Part shown: piece by piece, positions 1 to 4,895 of the stretch
How the letters are laid out: every line of letters begins with the position of its first letter
Position numbering within the stretch: the stretch's first letter is position 1
Assembly (NCBI GenBank): GCA_036395755.1
Contig: DASWCZ010000010.1
Coordinates: forward strand, 1-5,500
From: Gp7-AA6 sp036395755
Lineage (GTDB): Bacteria; Acidobacteriota; Thermoanaerobaculia; UBA5066; Gp7-AA6
Direction of reading: 5' to 3'
Length of the DNA: 5,500 nt
Translations under genes and position numbers: made by a program
The notes under the pieces: model-generated
The model's input: only the letters and a program-made list of their open reading frames with translations
Told to the model about the DNA's origin: nothing
Database searches by the model: none

Positions 1-275
1 GGCCGGCGGAGCTTGCGCACGGGAGCGACGTCCACGAGGCCGGCTTTCCACGTCTTGTCCTTCGGGTCGGCGTAGGCATCGTTGATCGCTTTCGCGATCC
101 CGACGACGGCCTTCTCGTCTCCCGTGTGGTAGTAGAAGATCCGGTCGCCTTTCTTCACGGAACGCAGGTGCTTCTGGGCGAGCGCGTTCTTCACGCCCGA
201 CCAGACAGTGCGCTTCTCGCGGACGAGGTCGTCGAAAGAGTAATGGGTCGGTTCTTCCTTGAAGAGCCAGTTCAT
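1..275 (-). CDS. EVE domain-containing protein (3' end outside window)
   Basis: The reverse strand from an ATG at 275-273 translates without a stop for 91 codons to the window edge. The protein begins MNWLFKEEPTHYSFDDL and continues through WSGVKNALAQKHL, KKGDRIFYYHTGDEKAVVG and KAGLVDVAPV. This is the usual opening of the EVE (PUA-like, thymocyte nuclear protein 1-like) family: W-LFK-EP--YS at the start, W-GVRN, then a GD-IF-YHTG strand. EVE proteins are small single-domain proteins of about 135-150 residues with an aromatic pocket, thought to bind modified bases in nucleic acid; the bacterial role is poorly defined. About 45-50 C-terminal residues lie outside the window. No strong Shine-Dalgarno is seen before the ATG, but the family N-terminus fits this start exactly. 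Family assignment is secure from motifs; ligand and role are not. Confidence 0.88.
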   Translation of the reverse strand, partial: MNWLFKEEPTHYSFDDLVREKRTVWSGVKNALAQKHLRSVKKGDRIFYYHTGDEKAVVGIAKAINDAYADPKDKTWKAGLVDVAPVRKLRR

Positions 276-399
276 TCGGGACGTAGTCTAGGCCAGCTCG
301 AGCTGCAATCGTGCTCGACGGCCGTGCGATCAACCCACAGGATCCCTGAGTTTTTCCGAAACAGAGGGCCCGTTCCGCGTGACGAGCAGTCTCCCGGCA
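276..399. other. Intergenic spacer upstream of the EVE gene
   Basis: This 124-bp gap lies between two minus-strand genes and has no plausible reading frame of its own. It contains the 12-bp palindrome listed separately and a GGGCCC-centred imperfect hairpin near 360-378, which lacks the T-run needed for an intrinsic terminator. On the minus strand a weak -10-like TAGACT sits about 9 nt before the EVE start, with no matching -35 at good spacing. No confident promoter or terminator can be called. Confidence 0.5.
294..305. promoter_or_regulatory. Perfect 12-bp palindrome CAGCTCGAGCTG, possible operator
   Basis: CAGCTCGAGCTG is its own reverse complement and ends 18 bp upstream of the EVE start codon, where a repressor site could act. 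Function is inferred from position and symmetry only. A palindrome of this length could arise by chance, and no second copy is seen in the window. Confidence 0.25.
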
Positions 400-822
400 C
401 TAGCGGTCGAGTTCAATCGAGTTGGGTCCGCATTGACCGGGGCTGTAGAAGATGATCGTCAGATGACTGGCTCTGGCGGAACCCGTTAGCATAATCGTCT
501 CTCCGCTGTTCGTGAGCGTCCCACGCAGCTGTCCCTCGCGAAACTCTCCCTCGAGCGCTCCTCCGCGGAAGTTCAGACTTTCAGTCGTCACGGTTCCCGA
601 GACTCGGAAACTATCCTGGCTGATAGTCGCCGCCGCCGAGGCCGGCTGTACACAAGGATCGAATCCGGGTCCAATGCCCGGATGCACGGATCCGCGCCAG
701 CTTCCGGCAATGCTCGACACCGGCCTTGGTGAGGTGGGCGAGTCGTTGTCGTGACAACCCACTCCGAACAGAATCGGCAGTGAGCATGTGAAAAGGACAG
801 CGATTCGAAGAAAGCGTCTCAT
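400..822 (-). CDS. Small secreted protein, probable lipoprotein
   Basis: This 140-residue product begins MRRFLRIAVLFTCSLPILFG, a two-arginine n-region and hydrophobic core, then reaches VGC at residues 21-23. The text before the cysteine (GVG-C) is a weak lipobox because the -3 residue is Gly rather than Leu, so lipidation is probable rather than certain. A Ser/Pro-rich linker (residues 24-38) leads into alternating hydrophobic strands (IAGSWRGSV, ISQDSFRVSGTV, LRGTLTN, LTIIFYSPG), which suggest a small beta-barrel or lipocalin-like fold. Two cysteines, in DPCVQP and GQCGPN, could form a disulfide. The start overlaps the upstream stop as ATGA, and GGTGA four nt before the ATG can serve as ribosome-binding site, so translation may be coupled. 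GC is about 58-60%, clearly below the upstream gene at about 73%, which suggests different ancestry. No specific function is recognised. Confidence 0.7.
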   Translation of the reverse strand: MRRFLRIAVLFTCSLPILFGVGCHDNDSPTSPRPVSSIAGSWRGSVHPGIGPGFDPCVQPASAAATISQDSFRVSGTVTTESLNFRGGALEGEFREGQLRGTLTNSGETIMLTGSARASHLTIIFYSPGQCGPNSIELDR

Positions 823-1520
823 GCTTCACCCATCTTGGAAACCGGATAGCCGGCGCGGCCGAAGCTCGCGGGGTCGAGCCTCTCTGGCTCGAGCGAGATC
901 ACCTGGCCGCTCTGCGCTTCCAGCACTCGCCCGGACAGCGGCCCGTCGGCGAGGCTCACGACGGCCGCGCGCCCTCGGAGGATCTCGGTCTGCGGCACGG
1001 CGACAACGACCGCGAAGCCGAGGCGCCGATAGTCGTCGGAGACGCGATCGGCGACGACGAGCGAGTCCACGACCCTCTCGTCCGCCCGCACCGAAGCGAG
1101 GAGATGATTCGCCGGTCCCTGCGCCCGGCGCGGAGCGGCCGGAGCCTCGGGCGGCTCTTCCTCGTCGGAGGGACCGCGGGGTTTGCGTCCGGCGAGCCGG
1201 TCCGCCGGCACGTACGGGTCGACGAAAGCTGCGTGCACCACCTTGCCGTGCACGTCGTACGCTCGCGCGTCGGCCGGGATCGCGACCTTGCCCGCGGGTC
1301 CAACCGCTTCGATGACGCCCCCGCGCACGACCACGACGCCCGGATCGAACGCCCGGCCCGGCGCCGCGAGAACGCGGCCGCCCGTCAGCGCGAAGGAGAA
1401 ACGGTCTCCGCTTCGGACGTCGCTTGCGGCGCCCGCGACGAGAGAGAAGAGCGCGGCGGCGCACCCGGCCGCGGCGGCGAGAGCGAGACGCCCGCGCGCG
1501 GGTCCTCGACGGCTCTGCAT
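819..1520 (-). CDS. Secreted amidohydrolase-like protein, apparently truncated
   Basis: From ATG at 1520-1518 this encodes 233 residues; a TTG one codon upstream is less likely. Residues 1-33 form a Sec signal peptide: basic MQSRRGPARGR, an Ala/Leu core, and probable cleavage near AGA-AS. FALTGGRVLAAPGRAF, VVVRGGVIEAVGP and the strand ending in GKVVHAAFVDPYV match the N-terminal beta-sandwich and first barrel strand of amidohydrolases (dihydroorotase/imidazolonepropionase type). The metal-binding HxH expected after the FIDxHxH strand is absent: the sequence reads FVDPYVPAD. A charged linker with EEEPPEAPAAP follows, then a conserved-looking segment ending GYPVSKMGEA-stop. From memory, relatives continue well past an equivalent YP-SLMG segment into the rest of the barrel. 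The protein therefore looks like an N-terminal fragment cut near 826-830, where GC also falls sharply. It is either a decayed gene or a retained non-catalytic secreted domain. Strong third-position GC argues that it was recently coding. Confidence 0.68.
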   Translation of the reverse strand: MQSRRGPARGRLALAAAAGCAAALFSLVAGAASDVRSGDRFSFALTGGRVLAAPGRAFDPGVVVVRGGVIEAVGPAGKVAIPADARAYDVHGKVVHAAFVDPYVPADRLAGRKPRGPSDEEEPPEAPAAPRRAQGPANHLLASVRADERVVDSLVVADRVSDDYRRLGFAVVVAVPQTEILRGRAAVVSLADGPLSGRVLEAQSGQVISLEPERLDPASFGRAGYPVSKMGEA

Positions 1521-1575
1521 CAAAAGCGCGCGGATTCTATACTAGGCGCCGCTTGCGAATCGGAAGGAGAAAACC
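1521..1575. promoter_or_regulatory. Divergent promoter region
   Basis: This 55-bp gap separates two divergently read starts (minus ATG at 1520, plus ATG at 1576). On the plus strand TATACT at 1538-1543 is a good -10 hexamer, placing transcription start near 1550, just ahead of the Shine-Dalgarno; no good -35 is seen 16-18 bp upstream. On the minus strand TAGAAT (plus positions 1534-1539) is a five-of-six -10 match but lies close to the minus start codon. The two -10 elements overlap, so the promoters may exclude one another. This is inferred from sequence match only. Confidence 0.45.
1564..1570 (+). promoter_or_regulatory. Ribosome-binding site of the DUF2911 gene
   Basis: AAGGAGA lies five nt before the ATG at 1576, a near-consensus Shine-Dalgarno that fixes this start. 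Confidence 0.8.
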
Positions 1576-2214
1576 ATGAAGCTCGCAAAGTCCGTTTCCG
1601 TCACAGTCGCGCTCTTCTGTCTCGCCGTTTTCGTGCCCGCTCAGGAACGCCGTCCGCTTTCTCCCATCGGGGGCGCCGCGACGCAGGTCGGCGGCAAGTG
1701 GAGCGCGCCCGACAAAGACGGTGAACGGACGTACACCGGCGGCAAGTGGATCGAGATCACCTATGGACGTCCACTGCTGCGCGGCCGCACGAACATCTTC
1801 GGCGCGGGCGCGGATTACGGGAAGCAGGTCAATGCCGGCGCTCCCCTGTGGCGCGCGGGCGCCAACGTCACGACGACCTTGAAGACGGAGGTGCCGCTCG
1901 AGATCGGCGGCAAGAGACTCGAGCCCGGCGAATACTCCATGTTCGTGGACCTGAAAGAGCCGGCGTGGACGCTCGTCATCTCGAAGCAGCCTCGCCAGGA
2001 GAAGTACGACGCGAACGAAAAGAGCAAGACCTGGGGGGCGTACAACTACGACCCCAAGTTCGACGTCATCCGCGTCCCGATGAAGATGGTGACACCCGCG
2101 TTCTCGGTCGACCAGTTCACGATCGCGTTCGTGGATATGACCGACGAGGGCGGCAAGATCGGGATGGCGTGGGAGAAGACCGGCGCTGTCGCGCCGTTCA
2201 AGGTGCTTTCGTAG
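1576..2214 (+). CDS. DUF2911 domain-containing secreted protein
   Basis: The 212-residue product starts with a Sec signal peptide (MKLAKSVSVTVALFCLAVFV, cleavage near PAQ-ERR at residues 21-24), so it acts outside the cytoplasm. The rest matches the DUF2911 family: EITYGRPLLRGRTNIFG (residues 60-76), LWRAGANVTTTL (91-102), a strand pair IGGKRLEPGEYSMF (110-123), WTLVISK (131-137), WGAYNYDP (153-160) and a C-terminal strand ending AWEKTGAVAPFKVLS. Length and motif order are typical for a full-length member. The family is widespread in Acidobacteriota and Bacteroidota and has no established biochemical role; its all-beta look suggests a ligand-binding or structural periplasmic protein. The start is supported by a strong AAGGAG. 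It is transcribed away from the amidohydrolase fragment. No T-rich intrinsic terminator follows the stop. Confidence 0.9.
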   Translation: MKLAKSVSVTVALFCLAVFVPAQERRPLSPIGGAATQVGGKWSAPDKDGERTYTGGKWIEITYGRPLLRGRTNIFGAGADYGKQVNAGAPLWRAGANVTTTLKTEVPLEIGGKRLEPGEYSMFVDLKEPAWTLVISKQPRQEKYDANEKSKTWGAYNYDPKFDVIRVPMKMVTPAFSVDQFTIAFVDMTDEGGKIGMAWEKTGAVAPFKVLS

Positions 2215-2332
2215 ACCGGTTCGCGTGAGAAGTCCGGAGAAGACCTCGCGATTCCGTTCTGGCCGGACGCGATCCCCGCCGCGATCCACGCGCAGGTGGA
2301 CGGGCAAAAGGGGATCAGTTCTCGACTTGCCA

Positions 2333-2342
2333 CCTTGCAAGG
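2333..2342. repeat. 10-bp perfect palindrome CCTTGCAAGG
   Basis: CCTTGCAAGG is self-complementary and is flanked by TTGCC (2327-2331) and GGCAA (2341-2345), giving alternative small hairpins. There is no following T-run, so it is not a standard terminator. It may be part of the same repeat cluster as the element immediately downstream. Confidence 0.35.
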
Positions 2343-2365
2343 CAAAGTGACAAGGAACACCCGAG

Positions 2366-2406
2366 CGGGGTCAAAGTGAGCGTCGATCAGTGAAGACCTG
2401 ACCCCG
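2366..2406. repeat. REP-like inverted repeat (RAYT-associated type)
   Basis: CGGGGTCA at 2366-2373 is perfectly inverted as TGACCCCG at 2399-2406, giving an 8-bp stem around a 25-nt loop. The arms and adjoining bases, read on the minus strand, are GGGGTCAGGTCTTCACT and, at the other end, CACTTTGACCCC. From memory these closely resemble short palindromic repeats found beside REP-associated tyrosine (IS200/Y1-type) transposase genes in many GC-rich and environmental genomes. No transposase is present here, so this would be a stand-alone copy. The right arm ends immediately before the GTG start of the PLP enzyme gene. The structure is directly visible; the RAYT link is inference. Confidence 0.55.
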
Positions 2407-3549
2407 GTGGCGTTCGACTTCTTCCCCGAAAACCTCGACCTCGAGTTCCCGGTCCGCCGGAACCTCGTCTACTTCAACCATGCCGCGGTGGCGCCGCTGC
2501 CGCGGAGAGTCGCCGACGCGATGACGGCGCACATGGAGAACGTTCGCGATCGCGGGGCGGCGGACTGGCGCCGCTGGTACGCCGCGATCGACGAGACCCG
2601 CGGGAAGGCGGCGCGGTTTCTCGGCGCCCGCGATTCGGAGGTGGCCTTCCTGCCGTCAACCTCCTGGGCGCTGAATTTCGTCGCGCAGGCGTTCCCCTGG
2701 CAGCCCGGCCACGACGTCGTCGGCGACGACATGGAGTTTCCACCGAACGTCTACCCCTGGATGCTGCTCGAGAAGCGCGGGGTCGAGTACCGCCAGGCGC
2801 ACAATCGGGAGGGGCGCGTGTCGGTGGACGACATCGCATCGAAAGTCGACGCGCGCACTCGGGTCGTGGCGGTCTCCTGGGTGGCTTTTCACAACGGCTG
2901 GGTCTATCCGATCGAGGAGATCGGCGAGTTCTGCCGGGAAAAGGGGATCCTCTTCGTGGTCGACGCGATCCAGGGTCTCGGCGCCCTCCCGATCGACGTC
3001 TCGGAGGTTCCCGTGGACGTCCTCGCTGCCGATTCCCACAAGTGGCTGCTCGGGACCGAAGCGTGCACGGTCTTCTACGTCGCGGAAGGGGCGCGCGAGC
3101 GCGTGCCGCCGATGGCCGCCGGCTGGTGGAACGTCAAGAGTGATCACACGTACCTCGATTACAAGCTGGACTTCTTTCTGAGCGGCCGCCGCTACGAACC
3201 GGGGACGATTCCGACCGCTCAGATCCTGGGCCTTCGAGCGGCACTGGACCTCCTGGGAGACATGGGTGCCGAAGAGATCGAGCGGCGCATTCTCGGGCTC
3301 GTCGAGGGATTGCGGGAGGGCCTCGCGGCGCGCGGGTGGAAGATCGTGTCGCCCGAGCCGCTGCGATCCGGGATCCTCGCCGCGGTCCCGGCCGACGGAG
3401 ACTCGCGAAAGATGGTCAAGGCGCTCGAAGGTCGCGGCGTGATCGTCTCCGCGCGAGAAGGCGCTGTGCGATTTTCGCCGCACGCGTCCAACGACCTTGC
3501 TGAGGTCGAGCGGATCCTGGAGGCGGCCGACGGGATCCGACGGAGCTGA
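2407..3549 (+). CDS. Class V aminotransferase-fold PLP-dependent enzyme
   Basis: The 380-residue product has the full fold-type I, class V aminotransferase layout. LVYFNHAAVAPLP (residues 20-32) is the usual N-terminal substrate-side loop. PSTSWALN (83-90) is the phosphate-binding helix start. VDAIQG (185-190) carries the Asp186 and Gln189 that contact the PLP ring. ADSHKWLLG holds Lys212, the expected Schiff-base lysine, preceded by His211. RFSPHASND (355-363) is the typical C-terminal signature. Family members include cysteine desulfurases, isopenicillin-N-epimerase-like enzymes, kynureninase-like and serine/alanine-glyoxylate transaminases. No cysteine-bearing desulfurase loop is recognised, so a transaminase, lyase or epimerase is more likely, and the substrate is unknown. 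The GTG is the only standard in-frame start before the conserved N-terminus, and no good Shine-Dalgarno precedes it. It is first in a tight operon, one nt before murQ, which hints at an amino-sugar or cell-wall amino-acid substrate; this is only inference. Confidence 0.88.
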   Translation: MAFDFFPENLDLEFPVRRNLVYFNHAAVAPLPRRVADAMTAHMENVRDRGAADWRRWYAAIDETRGKAARFLGARDSEVAFLPSTSWALNFVAQAFPWQPGHDVVGDDMEFPPNVYPWMLLEKRGVEYRQAHNREGRVSVDDIASKVDARTRVVAVSWVAFHNGWVYPIEEIGEFCREKGILFVVDAIQGLGALPIDVSEVPVDVLAADSHKWLLGTEACTVFYVAEGARERVPPMAAGWWNVKSDHTYLDYKLDFFLSGRRYEPGTIPTAQILGLRAALDLLGDMGAEEIERRILGLVEGLREGLAARGWKIVSPEPLRSGILAAVPADGDSRKMVKALEGRGVIVSAREGAVRFSPHASNDLAEVERILEAADGIRRS

Positions 3550-3550
3550 C

Positions 3551-4570
3551 GTGAGAACTCCGCGGAACGCGTGGAAAAAACTCTCGACCGAGCGCGTCCA
3601 TCCGAAGAGCGCGCGGCTCGACCGGCTCGGAATTGAACGAATCATCGCTCTCATGCAGACAGAGGATCGGCGCGTCCTCGAATCGCTTCGTCAGGCGCGG
3701 CCGGCGATCGTCCGGGCTGCCGAGGTCTTCCGACGGACTTATCTCGGCGGAGGAAGGTGTTTCCTCTTCGGCGCAGGGACGAGCGGGAGACTCGCGGTGC
3801 TGGAAGCGGCGGAGCTTCCGCCCACCTTCGGAACCGATCCGCGGAGAGTCGTCGCGGTCATTGCCGGAGGACGCTCCGCCGTCTTTCGCGCGAAGGAGGG
3901 CGCCGAGGACCGGTTCGACGACGGCGCACGGAGGACCGAGGGCGTACGCCCGGCGGATCTCGTGATCGGCGTCTCGGCTTCCTCCGTCACGCCCTTCGTG
4001 CGCGGTGCGATCGAGGAAGCCCGGCGGCGGGGCACGGCGACCATCCTCGTCACGGCAAGCCGATCCCGCGAAATCCGCGGACTCGCCCACGTCGTGGTCC
4101 GGCTCGACGTCGGGCCCGAGGTCGTGGCAGGCTCGACGCGGTTGAAAGCCGGCACCGCCACGAAGCTCGCCCTGAACCAGATCACGACTTCCGCGTTCGT
4201 ATCCGCCGGCAAGGTGTTCGGCCCGTGGATGGTGGAGCTGCGCGCGGGCTCGGCAAAGCTGCGCGACCGCGCGCTCCGGATCGTCGCGGCGGCGTCCGGC
4301 GTTTCGAGAGAAGACGCTCGTCGCCTTCTCGCTAGAGCTCGGGGACAGCTTCGTACTGCGATCGTCATGGGGCGGACCGGAACGGGTTATCGCGACGCGC
4401 GAAAGAGCCTCGACTCAGCCGGCGGCGACCTCCGCGCCGCGCTCGAAAAGGGCCCTCGATCTGGTACCCGGATTGCTACCCCTCCTCCAGCGAGGAGGCG
4501 CAGTGTCCGTCGAAGACCTTCGAAAGAACGAAATGATGGGCCACCTTCTCGGGGCTCTCGACGAAGGTAG
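3551..4570 (+). CDS. murQ: N-acetylmuramic acid 6-phosphate etherase
   Basis: This cytoplasmic SIS-domain lyase cleaves the D-lactyl ether of MurNAc-6-phosphate to give GlcNAc-6-phosphate and D-lactate in peptidoglycan recycling. Family motifs appear in order: LSTERVHPKSARLDRL near the N-terminus, GAGTSGRL (residues 74-81), AAELPPTFG with Glu88, EGAED with Glu119, GVSASSVTP (140-148), GSTRLKAGT (194-202) and GKVFGPWMVELRAGSAKLRDRA. Glu88 and Glu119 align by motif with the catalytic glutamates (Glu83 and Glu114 in E. coli); the usual Cys after the first one is Leu here. GTG at 3551 is chosen because GGAG at 3542-3545 precedes it and it lies one nt after the upstream stop. The family normally ends near residue 299 (GGDLRAALE). 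The frame continues for 40 more residues of Arg/Pro-rich sequence that overlap the next gene by 68 nt, so this tail is probably not conserved. Confidence 0.93.
   Translation: MRTPRNAWKKLSTERVHPKSARLDRLGIERIIALMQTEDRRVLESLRQARPAIVRAAEVFRRTYLGGGRCFLFGAGTSGRLAVLEAAELPPTFGTDPRRVVAVIAGGRSAVFRAKEGAEDRFDDGARRTEGVRPADLVIGVSASSVTPFVRGAIEEARRRGTATILVTASRSREIRGLAHVVVRLDVGPEVVAGSTRLKAGTATKLALNQITTSAFVSAGKVFGPWMVELRAGSAKLRDRALRIVAAASGVSREDARRLLARARGQLRTAIVMGRTGTGYRDARKSLDSAGGDLRAALEKGPRSGTRIATPPPARRRSVRRRPSKERNDGPPSRGSRRR
4481..4498 (+). promoter_or_regulatory. Hairpin sequestering the Shine-Dalgarno of the next gene
   Basis: CCTCCTC at 4481-4487 pairs perfectly with GAGGAGG at 4492-4498 across a four-nt CAGC loop. 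The right arm is the Shine-Dalgarno of the gene starting at GTG 4503, four nt downstream. When folded the site would be closed. Ribosomes translating the murQ tail, whose stop is at 4570, would melt it. This is the expected design for translational coupling, inferred from the sequence. Confidence 0.6.
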
Positions 4571-4895
4571 GGACGTCGGCCATTACGGGCGTCTCGTCTT
4601 TGCGATGGTCGCCCGGCATTTTCTCCCGCGCGAAGAGCTCGTCGCGTGGCTGCGCAAGAACCCGGAGTTCGGTGAGCAGGAGGCCCGGGCACTCGTCCAT
4701 CAGGTCGAAGAGAAGGATTACAGTCCGCCCACCCGCGAGCGGATTCTCGAATGGCAGGCCCACCAGAGCTTTCCGATCTGCCCGAATCCACGGGACCCGG
4801 ACGCCGGCAACGTGTACAAGGACCTTCACTTCCCCGAGAAGGTCTACGACCACATCACCGAGTACCACGAGAAAAAGACGGAGGCCGAGTCTTAG
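4503..4895 (+). CDS. Conserved-looking small cytoplasmic protein of unknown function
   Basis: From GTG at 4503, preceded by GAGGAGG at 4492-4498, this encodes 130 residues; I do not recognise the family with confidence. There is no signal peptide or membrane segment. Residues 4-71 look helical (LRKNEMMGHLLGALDEG, YGRLVFAMVARHFLPREELVAWL, EQEARALVHQVEE). A more ordered, motif-like second part follows: DYSPPTRERILEWQ (72-85), FPICPNPRDPD (90-100) and NVYKDLHFPEKVYDHI (103-118), ending in a charged tail. There is a single cysteine (Cys93), so a multi-Cys metal site is unlikely, although His, Asp and Glu are abundant. A TTG at 4473 in the same frame would add ten residues, but the Shine-Dalgarno favours GTG. 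It overlaps murQ by 68 nt and appears coupled to it, so a link to amino-sugar recycling is plausible but unproven. Confidence 0.75.
   Translation: MSVEDLRKNEMMGHLLGALDEGRDVGHYGRLVFAMVARHFLPREELVAWLRKNPEFGEQEARALVHQVEEKDYSPPTRERILEWQAHQSFPICPNPRDPDAGNVYKDLHFPEKVYDHITEYHEKKTEAES

Larger units (their letters stand above)
2215..2406. other. Intergenic region with coding-like remnant and palindromic repeats
   Basis: No complete gene is seen in these 192 bp. Directly after the DUF2911 TAG the same frame stays open for 54 codons, to TGA at 2377-2379. The part from about 2239 to 2316 has almost exclusively G or C in third positions (reading EDLAIPFWPDAIPAAI), which looks like former coding sequence. 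It has no start codon and no family I recognise. A perfect 10-bp palindrome CCTTGCAAGG lies at 2333-2342, and the inverted-repeat element at 2366-2406 closes the region. No clear sigma-70 promoter for the downstream operon is visible. Confidence 0.5.

Noticed and set aside
788..1315. 175-codon plus-strand frame and overlapping 206- and 120-codon frames opposite the amidohydrolase fragment
   Set aside because: They encode Arg/Ala/Pro-rich low-complexity sequence typical of shadows of a GC-rich gene, while the minus strand has a signal peptide and amidohydrolase-like strands.
2232..2268. GTCCGG/CCGGAC inverted pair as a terminator for the DUF2911 gene
   Set aside because: The stem is only 6 bp with a loop of 25 nt and no T-run follows, so it does not fit an intrinsic terminator.
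1537..2340. 267-codon open frame on the minus strand over the DUF2911 gene
   Set aside because: The opposite strand carries a complete signal peptide and DUF2911 motifs with a strong ribosome-binding site. The antisense product shows no domain and would run across the divergent promoter.
3497..3550. Earlier TTG start for murQ at 3497
   Set aside because: It would overlap the PLP enzyme gene and add 18 residues unlike the family; GTG at 3551 has GGAG at proper spacing and leads directly into the conserved LSTE segment.
2656..3654. 332-codon open frame on the minus strand opposite the PLP enzyme gene
   Set aside because: It is antisense to a gene with full family motifs, has low-complexity Arg/Asp-rich sequence and no recognisable domain; such frames are common in GC-rich DNA.
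4473..4502. TTG start at 4473 for the unknown small protein
   Set aside because: No ribosome-binding site precedes it, whereas GTG at 4503 follows GAGGAGG.
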